Below are positions 8,605-17,750 of a stretch of 64,000 nucleotides of DNA, piece after piece. Location: positions 92,791 through 156,790 of the forward strand of contig NZ_NXGV01000006.1 in assembly GCF_002407605.1 (NCBI RefSeq). Direction: 5' to 3'. How positions within the stretch are numbered: position 1 is the first letter of the stretch; each line of letters begins with the position of its first letter. Made by a program: the position numbers and the translations under genes. The stretch comes from Marinobacter sp. ANT_B65. GTDB taxonomy: Bacteria; Pseudomonadota; Gammaproteobacteria; Pseudomonadales; Oleiphilaceae. The notes beneath the pieces were generated by a model. It saw only the letters and a list, made by a program, of their open reading frames with translations, searched no databases and was not told the origin of the DNA.

Positions 8605-9265
8605 GCAAATTCAGCACCCTGTCAGCAATAATGCGATGGCCCCGGGTTGTCAGATGTGTGCCGTCATCCATCAGGCAGACCTCAACATTACTCCAGAGTT
8701 CGTCCCAGGCATCAGCATAGATAGCATTCTGCTCCTCACAGGCAAGTGCGGAAAGAGCTTCGTTATATTGCAGAATTCCCGGATTCCGGGCGATATCGCG
8801 GTTCGGCGCCGTAGCCACAAGCACGAACTGACTGCCAGGCGCCGACCTGAGCACCGCCCTAATGTTGCTGATGTATTCATCCAAGGGCACCACTTCGACA
8901 GCCCCGAGTTTCTTCTGGAGTTGAAGATGGCGCGCCCACTTTTTTAGCTTCTTGACCAGCTTCCTTGCCAGTTTCCGGCGCGGGTTGTCCGGGTAGTAAA
9001 GAACATAAGGCGCACCACGAAAAGTCAGCCACGAATCAACCAACCCGTACTGTATGAAAACAAAGGCGTATGCCGAAGGTGGGAACTCATTAGCGTACTC
9101 AAGTAACTCACGGGTGGTACTCATGGTATGCCCGCAATTGTCCAGCCCCATGTCCATGGCGCCAGCCACAAGCTGAGCCCATACAGGGCCGTCAAGGGTC
9201 CGGAAACCCTCTGTGTTACAATCTCCGAATGCCACACAACCTTTGCCGGCCTTCAACACACTCAT
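8582..9265 (-). CDS. SGNH/GDSL-hydrolase-like protein with Cys in place of the catalytic Ser
   Basis: A 227-residue protein with the SGNH/GDSL fold signature. Block I reads FGDCNTEG, so the usual nucleophile Ser is Cys16 (codon TGT). Block II appears as NCGHTMSTT. Block III reads QYGLVD where G-x-N-D is usual, so the oxyanion-hole Asn is not evident. Block V keeps D201-G-T-H204. The start at 9265 is supported by an AGGAG 9 bases upstream; the open frame reaches 9391. Relatives in polysaccharide clusters often remove or add acetyl groups on sugars, and a role in LPS decoration is inferred from the neighbours. The substitutions may mean a changed or lost activity. Confidence 0.65.
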   Translation of the reverse strand: MSVLKAGKGCVAFGDCNTEGFRTLDGPVWAQLVAGAMDMGLDNCGHTMSTTRELLEYANEFPPSAYAFVFIQYGLVDSWLTFRGAPYVLYYPDNPRRKLARKLVKKLKKWARHLQLQKKLGAVEVVPLDEYISNIRAVLRSAPGSQFVLVATAPNRDIARNPGILQYNEALSALACEEQNAIYADAWDELWSNVEVCLMDDGTHLTTRGHRIIADRVLNLLRIGVSC

Positions 9266-9357
9266 TGCATTAAACTCCTGACGTGATCGGAATGGATTAA
9301 CATTAAACAGTGCCACTCCGGCAACCGTGATAAAACACCTGGAGAAAAAGCTCCGCC

Positions 9358-10026
9358 GTGATCGACCTTTCAGACCAGAAACCCTTTGCATCAGGATACA
9401 ACCGCCACTGCTATTGGCATCCGGAAATTCCCGGCCGGTGCCTCAAGGTAATTCGCCCGGAAAACGTAGAGGCCCGGTATCAAAGGCAGCAACCCCTTAA
9501 GAAAGTCCTGGGGAAATCCCGGCTGAACGACAACAAACAGGAACAGCTTGCGTATAAGCAGAGTGCGATAGTGTCGTCGATAAAGCAGGGCCATGAAAGC
9601 ATCATCTGGCTTCATCTCCCACGATTCTACGGCGAAACCCGGACCTCTCTGGGCGCCGCAAACGAAAGCGAAGTTCTTCTCGATGACCAGGGAAATCCGG
9701 CTCAGACACTTGAGAGCTACCTGCAGCAACGCGGCTTCGACGAACCTGTAAAAGCAGCTGCAGCACGCTTTTGTGAATGGCTTGAGGCGACAGGCATACT
9801 TACCCGTAATCTGCTACCGCACAATCTGGTTATCGCTCAGCGGGGCGGTCAACCCGAGTTATTCCTGGTCGATGGACTGGGCGCGCCCAATATCCAGAGC
9901 AGGCTTTCAATCATTCCTGCCTGGCGAAAGCGGTATATTTCGCGTCGGGTCAGGCGCTTTTACAAGCGTATTACATGGGAACTGAGTGATAGAAAAGAGA
10001 CCTGGGAGGCATCACAACGGTTGTAA
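9358..10026 (+). CDS. YrbL-family protein (PhoP regulatory network protein type)
   Basis: A 222-residue cytoplasmic protein of the YrbL/PhoP_reg family, which belongs to the kinase-like superfamily. Visible features are FASGYNRHCYWHPEIPGRCLKVI near the N terminus, where an ATP-site Lys would sit, and ILTRNLLPHNLVI plus LVDGLG in the C-terminal half, equivalent to the catalytic and metal-binding loops of kinases. The start is a GTG at 9358 with a GGAG somewhat far upstream. Members of this family frequently lie in LPS core clusters, where a sugar kinase role is plausible but unproven. The gene is divergent from the SGNH-like gene. Confidence 0.78.
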   Translation: MIDLSDQKPFASGYNRHCYWHPEIPGRCLKVIRPENVEARYQRQQPLKKVLGKSRLNDNKQEQLAYKQSAIVSSIKQGHESIIWLHLPRFYGETRTSLGAANESEVLLDDQGNPAQTLESYLQQRGFDEPVKAAAARFCEWLEATGILTRNLLPHNLVIAQRGGQPELFLVDGLGAPNIQSRLSIIPAWRKRYISRRVRRFYKRITWELSDRKETWEASQRL

Positions 10027-10149
10027 CTTGTCCAGGGACACAACAACACAGCGCAGGCTCGCTGTTGATAATCGTTCCATATGGTAAGATTTCGCAATTC
10101 AGCCAACTATTCACAAAAGCTTCCACACACTCATGCCCGGAGTAAGCTC

Positions 10150-11565
10150 ATGATTCACCCCGTCATTATGGCTGGCGGCACCGGTTCGCGACTTTGGCCA
10201 CTTTCACGACAACTGAACCCGAAGCAGTTTCTTAAACTGACAGATGGCCCGCTCTCGATGCTGCAGTCTACTGTGGCCAGACTTGACGGAATGGAGGTTC
10301 AGAAGCCACTCCTGATCTGCAATGAAGAGCATCGTTTTCTGGCTGCGGAGCAAATGCGGCAATCAGGCTACGAGGATAGCCGGATAATCCTTGAACCCTG
10401 CGGCCGCAACACTGCACCCGCCATCGCGCTGGCTGCGCTTCAGTTATGCGAGAACGCCGAAGGCGATGACCCGCTTATGCTGGTGCTTGCAGCTGATCAC
10501 CTGATCAAAGATGTGGAAGCCTTCCAGAAAGGCGTAGAAAAAGCGGTACCTCTGGCCAACGAGGGCAAGCTTGTTACTTTCGGAATTGTTCCTCAGCAAC
10601 CGGAAACCGGATACGGTTATATACATCGCGGCGGCGAACTTGCTGCAGATTGTTATTCCGTTGACGGTTTTGTGGAAAAGCCTGACATTGAGACCGCAAA
10701 AACCTATCTCGCATCCGGTGAATATCTCTGGAACAGCGGAATGTTCCTGTTTAGCGCACGGCAGTATCTGGCTGAACTTGAGCGGCATCGCCCCGACATT
10801 CTGTCTGTCTGTCGCGAAGCAATGACCGATACCTGTGCGGACCTTCATTTTATCCGGGTGAACCTGGAACTATTCGCCAAATGCCCGTCGGAGTCCGTGG
10901 ACTACGCGGTCATGGAGAAAACTGATCACGCTGCCGTAGTATCCCTGGACGCAGGGTGGAGTGACATTGGATCCTGGTCGGCACTTTGGGATGTCAGCGA
11001 AAAAGACTCCGATGGAAACAGCCTGAGCGGCGACGTGATAGCTCACCAAACCAGTAACACCCTCGTTCGCGCAGACAGTCGCCTTGTAGCGACAATCGGA
11101 GTTGATGATCTCGTGATAATCGAGACCAAAGATGCGGTGCTTGTTGCTCATAAAGACAAGGTGCAGGACGTAAAAGCTGTGGTAGAACAAATTCGCAGCG
11201 ATGGCCGTCACGAGCACATGAATCACCGGGAAGTTTATCGCCCCTGGGGCATCTACGACTCGATAGACAGTGGTGCCCGCTATCAGGTAAAGCGCATCAC
11301 AGTAAAGCCCGGCGCAAAGCTGTCCGTTCAGATGCACCATCATCGGGCCGAACACTGGATTGTTGTCAGCGGCACGGCTCGAGTGACCAATGGTGAAAAA
11401 ACCTATCTGGTGACAGAAAATCAATCTACTTATATTCCCATAGGCCAGGTGCACTCTCTCGAAAACCCCGGGGTTATTGATCTGGAACTGATTGAAGTGC
11501 AATCCGGCTCCTATCTCGGCGAGGATGACATTGTCAGATATGAAGACCGGTACGGCAGAAAATGA
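10150..11565 (+). CDS. manC: Mannose-1-phosphate guanylyltransferase / mannose-6-phosphate isomerase
   Basis: Bifunctional 471-residue enzyme that makes GDP-mannose and, through its C-terminal domain, interconverts mannose 6-phosphate and fructose 6-phosphate. Residues 1-290 form the nucleotidyltransferase with [12 protein letters not shown] (GTP binding and catalytic Arg), NTAPAIALA and FVEKP. Residues 350-465 form the cupin isomerase domain with [19 protein letters not shown], including the metal-binding His residues. The start at 10150 has a GGAG 7 bases upstream; the frame is open from 10081. It overlaps the next acyltransferase gene by 4 bases. No manB (phosphomannomutase) is in the window, so mannose 1-phosphate must come from an enzyme encoded elsewhere. 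Confidence 0.93.
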   Translation: MIHPVIMAGGTGSRLWPLSRQLNPKQFLKLTDGPLSMLQSTVARLDGMEVQKPLLICNEEHRFLAAEQMRQSGYEDSRIILEPCGRNTAPAIALAALQLCENAEGDDPLMLVLAADHLIKDVEAFQKGVEKAVPLANEGKLVTFGIVPQQPETGYGYIHRGGELAADCYSVDGFVEKPDIETAKTYLASGEYLWNSGMFLFSARQYLAELERHRPDILSVCREAMTDTCADLHFIRVNLELFAKCPSESVDYAVMEKTDHAAVVSLDAGWSDIGSWSALWDVSEKDSDGNSLSGDVIAHQTSNTLVRADSRLVATIGVDDLVIIETKDAVLVAHKDKVQDVKAVVEQIRSDGRHEHMNHREVYRPWGIYDSIDSGARYQVKRITVKPGAKLSVQMHHHRAEHWIVVSGTARVTNGEKTYLVTENQSTYIPIGQVHSLENPGVIDLELIEVQSGSYLGEDDIVRYEDRYGRK

Positions 11566-12467
11566 GCAAGCTGAAATACCTTATTGTCGCAGGTCTTCTC
11601 CGTATCGCGGGCTGCCTGTCTCTCGCAAACGCCCAGAGAATCGGCAAGTTTGTAGGCCTGCTTATGTGGAAATTCCCAACCCAGCCTCGAGAGGTTACTG
11701 ACATTAACCTCTCGATTTGCTTTCCGGAACTGTCACAACCCGACCATGCAGCAATGACAAAAGAGTCTCTGAAGAATACAGGGATGACAATGCTTGAGGT
11801 TCCGTTGATGTGGGAGTGGCCGGTTGAAAAATGCCTTGATCTGATCAGGGAAACAGAAGGGCTGGAGCTCATTGACGAAGCAATGTCTGATGGCAGTGGG
11901 CTGATCCTGCTAGCCCCCCATCTCGGGAACTGGGAACTGGCAGGTCTGTTTTTCTCATCCCGCTACAAAATGGCTGCACTGTATAGCCCTCCAAACATGC
12001 CGGAGTTTGAAGACTATATGATCCGTGTCCGGGGGAGGCTGGGGTCAGAGCTCGTTCGTGGCGACAGGCGCGGACTCGGAAGGCTGACTTCAATTCTTCG
12101 GGAGGGCGGTGTTGCAGGCATCCTTCCCGACCAGTCCCCTCGCGGCAAAGGCAACGCTTTTGCCCCGTTTTTTGGCATGGAAGTCAAAACCATGACCCTG
12201 GTATCAAAGCTCATGCAGCGAACCGGTGCCAAGGCACTGGTTACCTACGCCGAAAGGCTTGAGAATGCCGAAGGCTTCCGGGTAGTCGTGCGTCAGACCG
12301 AGCCGGACCTTGACAGCAAGGACGCCGTGACAGCAACTACAGCGCTGAACCGCACGATCGAACAATGTATCCGGAACATTCCCGGGCAGTACCAATGGGA
12401 ATATAAACGCATGCGGCACCGGCCAGCCGGCGAAGTCAACCCTTACAAACCGGACCGGATATGCTGA
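11562..12467 (+). CDS. Second lipid A acyltransferase-like protein (LpxL/LpxM family)
   Basis: A 301-residue member of the same acyltransferase family as the product at 4530, but clearly distinct from it. It has the H-x4-E catalytic pair in HLGNWE (H120, E125), [16 protein letters not shown] in the middle, and [13 protein letters not shown] at the end. The N-terminal hydrophobic stretch anchors it to the inner membrane. It probably adds another secondary acyl chain to lipid A. The ATG overlaps the manC stop as ATGA, so translation is coupled. Whether it is the functional LpxM or an LpxL with different chain preference cannot be told from sequence. Confidence 0.88.
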   Translation: MSKLKYLIVAGLLRIAGCLSLANAQRIGKFVGLLMWKFPTQPREVTDINLSICFPELSQPDHAAMTKESLKNTGMTMLEVPLMWEWPVEKCLDLIRETEGLELIDEAMSDGSGLILLAPHLGNWELAGLFFSSRYKMAALYSPPNMPEFEDYMIRVRGRLGSELVRGDRRGLGRLTSILREGGVAGILPDQSPRGKGNAFAPFFGMEVKTMTLVSKLMQRTGAKALVTYAERLENAEGFRVVVRQTEPDLDSKDAVTATTALNRTIEQCIRNIPGQYQWEYKRMRHRPAGEVNPYKPDRIC

Positions 12468-12492
12468 TGCTTTGCCTGTCGGACAGTCCAAC

Positions 12493-14313
12493 ATGATCAG
12501 TCACATCAAAAAACCTATTCCCCTGCTTTTTGTGCTCGGTATCGCGGGCGCACTTCTGTCTTCCGGCATTCTGACAGCCGCAACCGCACTGCTTGCTATA
12601 GCAGGCCTCGTAATCAGCTACCGGAAATGCCTGTATCAAGCCGGATGGGACAAGCCAAAAGAGCTACGTTTACTGCACTTCGCGTTCTGGTTTTTTGTGC
12701 TCGTGAGCTTTTGCTCCTGGGCAATCGAGGGCTTCGGCTACGAGGGTGGAAAAACTCTTGCGACCCACGGCCGTTTTATCCTGTTCTGGCCGTTGGTTGT
12801 TGCACTGAGTTACGCCCGACTGGGTGCGAGCACACTATTTACTGCGGCGGGACTGGCGGCAGCATCCGTTATTGGCATAATGGCAGCCACGCTGATCGCA
12901 AACCAGGGCCCGCCAGACGAACTTTTGAACAGCCCGTTCAGCAGCGGCCTGAATCCGGTGATTTTTGAACACATTGCGCTGCTGAGCAGCTTGCTCGCTC
13001 TGACCGGCGGACTGTTTTTCTTCCGTAGCAAACGCACCCCTCTTGCCTTTCTCCTTATCATTGCCGGGGCGGCCGGCGTTGCGATTGCCATGCTATCGCA
13101 AACCCGAAGCAGTCTGATTGCCCTGCCCTTGCTTCTAATTCTTCTGGTTCCGCTTCTCAACAGAAATCTTCATGTCATCAGTATGGTCACAATTCCAGTG
13201 TTGCTGGCGGCCGCTATCGCAACGAATGACCACAACGACCTGCTCAGCATTGCCGCCGCCAGCAGCATTCCTGGCATTCTCAGCCGGACTTTCCTGATTT
13301 TTATACCTCTGGCAATTTTTGCGCGACACCTGTCCAGTACTCATACAGCTACGGCACATCTTGCAGCAGCAGGCTCGATGGTCAGCGTTGGCTACCTCAT
13401 GTTCGGATTAGCAGGGGGGACATTTGACCACCCCCTGCTCCTGACTTTCTACCTGCTGTCTGTTGCGGGTATTGCCGCAGCCATGTTCAACGAACTGAGT
13501 ACATCTTATGTGCGGCAACGGACTAAAAAAGTATCGGCAACAATTATCACGAAAAACGAGGAAGACAATATTGCCGATTGCCTGAAGTCGGCCAGGCTGG
13601 TTGCTGACGAGATTATCGTACTTGATAGCGGAAGCACCGACAGAACAGCTGAGATTGCAAAACAGTATGCAGACATCGTTGAAATCACCGACTGGCCAGG
13701 CTTTGGAATCCAGAAACAGAGAGCCCTGGAAAAAGCTACTGGCGATTGGGTGCTGTCACTGGACGCCGATGAGCGCATAACACCGGAACTGGCCCGAGAG
13801 ATCAATCACAAGCTTGCCGACCCGGATGCCGATGCCTACAAACTCCCCTGGGCCGTCACCATCTATGGCGCCCGGCTGGATTTCGGCCGCAGTGGCCGGG
13901 CACCTCTGAGGCTGTTTCGGCGTGAGGGCGTGCGGTTTTCTGATGCACTGGTTCACGAGCGCATACTGATCCCGGCGGGCCGAAAAACCAAAACCCTGCG
14001 AGGCCGACTGACCCACTATACCCATAGAGACTTTGGTCACTCGCTGGAGAAGAGCGCCAAATATGCCTGGCTGGGATCGCTGGAAAAGCACCGGAAGGGC
14101 AAAAAAACGCGCACTATGCTTTATCCCACCCTCCGAGGTTTAATGACCTTTGTACAAGTCTATTTTATCCGGTTCGGATTCCTTGACGGTGCGGTAGGGT
14201 ATCTCACCGCAGTCACCTATGCACAAGTGACCTTTAACAAATACGCGGGTTTATGGACGCTGAGCGGCTCTCCCGAGTCTGCCCGGGGCGGGGTTAACAA
14301 ACCTCAGAGATAA
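12493..14313 (+). CDS. Fusion of an O-antigen-ligase-like membrane domain with a GT2 (WaaE/KdtX-type) glycosyltransferase
   Basis: A 606-residue protein with two parts. Residues 1 to about 340 are a run of about ten membrane helices with SQTRSSLIALPLLLIL near residue 203, the hallmark of O-antigen ligase/Wzy polymerases. The large periplasmic loop and the HN-x-x-L motif of true ligases are missing or eroded (FDHPLLLTF is the nearest). Residues 346-606 are a GT2 domain beginning KVSATIITKNEEDNI, with the metal-binding LSLDADERI near residue 422 and a WaaE-like C-terminal region (THYTHRDFGHSLEKSAKYA). WaaE proteins add a beta-1,4-glucose to core heptose. The start ATG at 12493 is preferred over an upstream TTG at 12472. 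The fusion is continuous in one frame. Confidence 0.83.
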   Translation: MISHIKKPIPLLFVLGIAGALLSSGILTAATALLAIAGLVISYRKCLYQAGWDKPKELRLLHFAFWFFVLVSFCSWAIEGFGYEGGKTLATHGRFILFWPLVVALSYARLGASTLFTAAGLAAASVIGIMAATLIANQGPPDELLNSPFSSGLNPVIFEHIALLSSLLALTGGLFFFRSKRTPLAFLLIIAGAAGVAIAMLSQTRSSLIALPLLLILLVPLLNRNLHVISMVTIPVLLAAAIATNDHNDLLSIAAASSIPGILSRTFLIFIPLAIFARHLSSTHTATAHLAAAGSMVSVGYLMFGLAGGTFDHPLLLTFYLLSVAGIAAAMFNELSTSYVRQRTKKVSATIITKNEEDNIADCLKSARLVADEIIVLDSGSTDRTAEIAKQYADIVEITDWPGFGIQKQRALEKATGDWVLSLDADERITPELAREINHKLADPDADAYKLPWAVTIYGARLDFGRSGRAPLRLFRREGVRFSDALVHERILIPAGRKTKTLRGRLTHYTHRDFGHSLEKSAKYAWLGSLEKHRKGKKTRTMLYPTLRGLMTFVQVYFIRFGFLDGAVGYLTAVTYAQVTFNKYAGLWTLSGSPESARGGVNKPQR

Positions 14314-14341
14314 ACAGGCCTGAGCCCGGGTAGCGGAGCCT

Positions 14342-15352
14342 TCATTCAACACTCCCTCCGGGCCTGAACTCAATGGTCTCTACACCTGCATGACCCAGTA
14401 TTTGCCAAAGCTCGTCAGGATGATGAATAGCTTCGGAGATACCTTTATCTTCAATGCGGTAAACGGAAAGCTCCGGAAATAGCTTCTTTAGCGAAAACAG
14501 TGCCGTGGAAGTAAAGCCGTAAAAGGCTTCGATTCTGTCATCTGACAACGCCATTGCAATTTCGATAGGCATGGAATTCGACTGGATATTAACAGGTACC
14601 CCTTCGAAACAAGGCGACAACAACTCCAACCGCTGCTTTCTATGCATAAAATAGATCAGTGGTGTGTCAGGGTGACGGCCCTTCAAGTACAGAAAATGCT
14701 CCCTCAGGCGTTCCAGAAGAGCCTGTTTTCCATGATTCTGCCCCAAATAGCCAACCCCGTTAACTTTCGGGCAATCGGTTCGGCGCTGGTTGAGACCAAA
14801 CAGCTCCCTGAACACCTGAAAATGGTGCTGCACGATGTCTACAGATTCGATAGGGGACAGAGGAAAGCACGTGAAAAATGTCATTTTTTCCTTCCGAAGC
14901 GGCGCAAGCCGGATACCCAGCATGGCCAGCAGCCAACCTTTCCGCTTCGAGATTTTTGACGCCACCATACCTCGCTTTGCTGCATCGTAGCAGAGAACCG
15001 TAGCGCCAAGCCCATCGTCCAGGAAAACGATTTCCGACGACACAAGAGCACGAAAAAATATTTCGTGCATCCAGCTTCCTTTATTTCCGACAAACAGCCG
15101 GTTGAGCCGTTGTTTTTTCAATCTGCAAAGAAGCAGCCAGAGCCAGACATAAAACAGCCGCTTTGGCAGCCATATCACCTCCCCTGACCAGTCGAGTTTC
15201 GCTATCAGGAACGCCATCTGTTGTTCCGTTGCCTTATTATCAGGGCGAACGATAACCAGCAGTGGATGTTCAACATCATAGTATGATCGCGCCTCTCCAC
15301 AGCCTATAAGCTGAAACGGAGTGCTGGCCAAAAATACATCCAGACCGCTCAT
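14342..15352 (-). CDS. Sialyltransferase-like protein (GT52 / polysialyltransferase-like)
   Basis: A 336-residue cytoplasmic protein. It begins LDVFLASTPFQLIGC and carries IVFLDDGLGA (D112-D113-G114), the D/E-D/E-G motif of bacterial GT52 and GT38 sialyltransferases. The C-terminal YGFTSTALFSLKKLFPELSVY aligns by eye with the serine/threonine motif region of the Neisseria Lst family. The usual His-Pro motif appears as MHRKQ. This would make it a transferase that uses a CMP-activated ulosonic acid, which fits the KdsB-type synthetase nearby, but similarity is weak and donor specificity is inferred. The start has AAGGA 6 bases upstream. It is the last gene of a three-gene minus-strand run. Confidence 0.6.
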   Translation of the reverse strand: MSGLDVFLASTPFQLIGCGEARSYYDVEHPLLVIVRPDNKATEQQMAFLIAKLDWSGEVIWLPKRLFYVWLWLLLCRLKKQRLNRLFVGNKGSWMHEIFFRALVSSEIVFLDDGLGATVLCYDAAKRGMVASKISKRKGWLLAMLGIRLAPLRKEKMTFFTCFPLSPIESVDIVQHHFQVFRELFGLNQRRTDCPKVNGVGYLGQNHGKQALLERLREHFLYLKGRHPDTPLIYFMHRKQRLELLSPCFEGVPVNIQSNSMPIEIAMALSDDRIEAFYGFTSTALFSLKKLFPELSVYRIEDKGISEAIHHPDELWQILGHAGVETIEFRPGGSVE

Positions 15353-15407
15353 GAATGGTCCTTTTCCGGGAACTCTGTCTCCAGTTTCGACATCAAGATA
15401 CCGTTAG

Positions 15408-16475
15408 TTAGTCAGGCGTTTTCGCCAGCTCTCTGCGCAGGCGACGTCGGACTTTGAGTTTCCTGATCAGATTCAACGGCTTGTTTTTTAAAGTGTGCAC
15501 TTTTTCGGCCAGGAACTGATCAATCGCATCCAAAACCCTCTCGCTCGAACGCCCGTCAACAAACTCATGGAGATCCCGGCACAGACGCCTTTGTGCTTCA
15601 AGAAGTCCTTCCGGGCGCTGAACCGCCTGGGAGAGCCCAGCCTCTAACAGGTCAACGTCTTGCACATCTATAAGATATGGCCCCGGCATTTTTGTGCGGA
15701 AAGTCACCACAGGCCGCTGGAGAAACATGAATTCAAACATAATGGACGAAGTGTCACACAGCATGAGATCGGCTTCAGGCAGTAGCGGAATCAAGTCCTC
15801 ATCACTCTCGACGAACCTCAGGTTGGCACCCCGCATTGACCGGTAACGTTCAACGGTACTCTCGTCCATCTTCGGATGCAGTGTCACAATAAAACGCCAC
15901 CGCCCACTCTGCGAAAGTTCCTCGATTTTGTCCGCCAGCTGCGGAGCACAAGTGACCGACCGGCTGAAGGTTGAGGCAAAAAATACCGTTGGAGGTTCAT
16001 CCTCAGCACGGACCCGCTCACCACCAACGACATCTTTCAGCAATGGATCGAGCTTGGGCCAGCCGGTTTTGGCGACCGAAAAATGTCCCAGTTCTTGCGC
16101 TAAAGCCTGAAATTTTTCGGTATCCCCCTCAGCCTGAGTACAGTAAAGATCAAACCAGCCACGAATCCGGTAGTGGTCACTTTCATCTTCACTTTTGTGT
16201 CCACGCTTGTTTCTCGCCATTCCATGGAATACTTCTACTTTTATACCCGGAAAAAAGTAAGGCACCCAGTCGCCCGGCACAAACGTCGCCGCCGCCCCAT
16301 AGGCTTCCACCTCTTTGACGGTCTTCAATCTCTTCTCATCAGGCTTCAGGGGGGCCGTTGAACACCCGGCAACAAACCATGCAACCTCGTCGCCCCGGCG
16401 CCGGATTTCCGCCTGCAATGGGCGCAGAATCGAATAGGAGTAAGGTTGATTAACGAAGAAAAGGTAGCGGCGCAT
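15408..16475 (-). CDS. CDP-glycerol glycerophosphotransferase-like protein (TagF/TagB type)
   Basis: A 355-residue protein whose C-terminal half has the CDP-glycerol glycerophosphotransferase signatures: KTGWPKLDPLL, VTLHPKMDE and ADLMLCDTSSIMFEFMFLQRPVVTF. In Gram-positive bacteria such enzymes polymerise glycerol phosphate of teichoic acid on the membrane surface. In a Gram-negative LPS cluster it more likely transfers a phosphopolyol or a sugar to the core; no CDP-glycerol synthase (tagD) is in the window. The N-terminal NQPYSYSILRPL region resembles a GT-B N-terminal domain. The ATG follows the preceding stop codon directly, so it is in an operon with the GT4 upstream. Confidence 0.75.
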   Translation of the reverse strand: MRRYLFFVNQPYSYSILRPLQAEIRRRGDEVAWFVAGCSTAPLKPDEKRLKTVKEVEAYGAAATFVPGDWVPYFFPGIKVEVFHGMARNKRGHKSEDESDHYRIRGWFDLYCTQAEGDTEKFQALAQELGHFSVAKTGWPKLDPLLKDVVGGERVRAEDEPPTVFFASTFSRSVTCAPQLADKIEELSQSGRWRFIVTLHPKMDESTVERYRSMRGANLRFVESDEDLIPLLPEADLMLCDTSSIMFEFMFLQRPVVTFRTKMPGPYLIDVQDVDLLEAGLSQAVQRPEGLLEAQRRLCRDLHEFVDGRSSERVLDAIDQFLAEKVHTLKNKPLNLIRKLKVRRRLRRELAKTPD

Positions 16476-17594
16476 TCAGTTCTGCCCCGTTAACCCGCAA
16501 TAGATGTTACCCATCTGCTGCACAGTCCGGGAGGTATGGAAATCCGTGTCTATCCGCCGGCGAGCATTACCTCCCATCCGCTCCAGGAGTTCCCTGTCCC
16601 GGTATAGCTTCAACAATGCATCACTGAGCGACTGCGCATCATTGGGAGGCACTACCAGCCCGCTCACACCCTGTTCAACAAGCTCAGGCATACCGCCAAC
16701 ATCCGTCACAACAGGTGTCACTCCGTAAGACATGGCCTCAATGACCGCGCGGGGCAAGCCTTCACGCTCCTTGGAGGGCAAAACAAAAATATCACTGGCG
16801 GCAGCAAGTGCGGGAGCATCTTTCCTGAACCCTGTGAAGTGCACCCGTTCAGGGTTAGGCAATGCCTGCACCTGTTGCCGAAGCGCTTCATTCCGGTCCA
16901 GATCCCCCACCAGCAACAAGTGAACAACAACATCAGAGGGTAACCGTGCCAGAGACTCCACAAGCACATCGAAACCCTTTCTCGGCACATCCCTTCCTGT
17001 GCAGCAAATCGTGAATGCGCCTTCAGGAATACCAAATTCCTGCAGGTCTGCAGGGGTATCCCGATACCACCCCAGATCATGCCCCTTGTATACTGTTTTC
17101 AGTTTCGAGGGCGGCAAGTGCAACCAGAGAAAATGCAATCCGGCGAGATAGTTCCGAATGGCCTCCGCCACACAAACGATACAATCTACTCTGGGGTGAA
17201 GGAAGGTAATCCAGGATTCCGGGTTGAGGTAACTGATGTTGCCAATGATGCCCCGGTAAGCAACTATCTTTATCGGCATCCCGCGGCTGGCCCGCAACGC
17301 ACAGGCAAGAGCGCGTGGATTGAATGCATGCACAACATCGTACGCTCCAGTCTCCAGCACTTTGCGAATAGCCGCAGTTCCTTCTTTATCAAAGCGATTT
17401 TTCAGGGCAATCTGACCAGCAATCAGACCGGCATGGCTCAACCTCTCAAAGTTCGCGCCATCCGGGTTCGCCATAACATCTATGGGGAACCCTTCATTTC
17501 TCAAGCCGATAAACAATTCGCTTTCCGGCCGGTCACATTTGTCGGTCAAACAAAGAATTCCGGGGCGCTTTGCTGGGGACTGTATTTCAATCAA
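16476..17594 (-). CDS. GT4-family glycosyltransferase
   Basis: A 372-residue GT-B enzyme. The N-terminal domain contains YDVVHAFNPRALACALRA and a GIIGN loop. The donor domain begins near residue 200 (TICCTGRDVPRKGFDVLVESL), and the E-x7-E motif lies in KEREGLPRAVIEAMSYGVTPVV. The start appears to be a TTG at 17594, with AGGA 8 bases upstream; no better ATG is available. It is the first gene of the minus-strand arm of the divergent cassette. The sugar transferred is not predictable from sequence. Confidence 0.85.
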   Translation of the reverse strand: MIEIQSPAKRPGILCLTDKCDRPESELFIGLRNEGFPIDVMANPDGANFERLSHAGLIAGQIALKNRFDKEGTAAIRKVLETGAYDVVHAFNPRALACALRASRGMPIKIVAYRGIIGNISYLNPESWITFLHPRVDCIVCVAEAIRNYLAGLHFLWLHLPPSKLKTVYKGHDLGWYRDTPADLQEFGIPEGAFTICCTGRDVPRKGFDVLVESLARLPSDVVVHLLLVGDLDRNEALRQQVQALPNPERVHFTGFRKDAPALAAASDIFVLPSKEREGLPRAVIEAMSYGVTPVVTDVGGMPELVEQGVSGLVVPPNDAQSLSDALLKLYRDRELLERMGGNARRRIDTDFHTSRTVQQMGNIYCGLTGQN

Positions 17595-17750
17595 ACCCGA
17601 TTCCTTCTACTCTATTCGTGACGCCGTATTGCACTGCTATTACGGCATAGTATCCTCTGATTGCACAGTTTACTGCCTGGCAAAAAGAAAGTCCTGAACA
17701 ACCGTGCCGGGGCTATTTATCAGCAACCAACTTACGTCTGGAAACAATAG

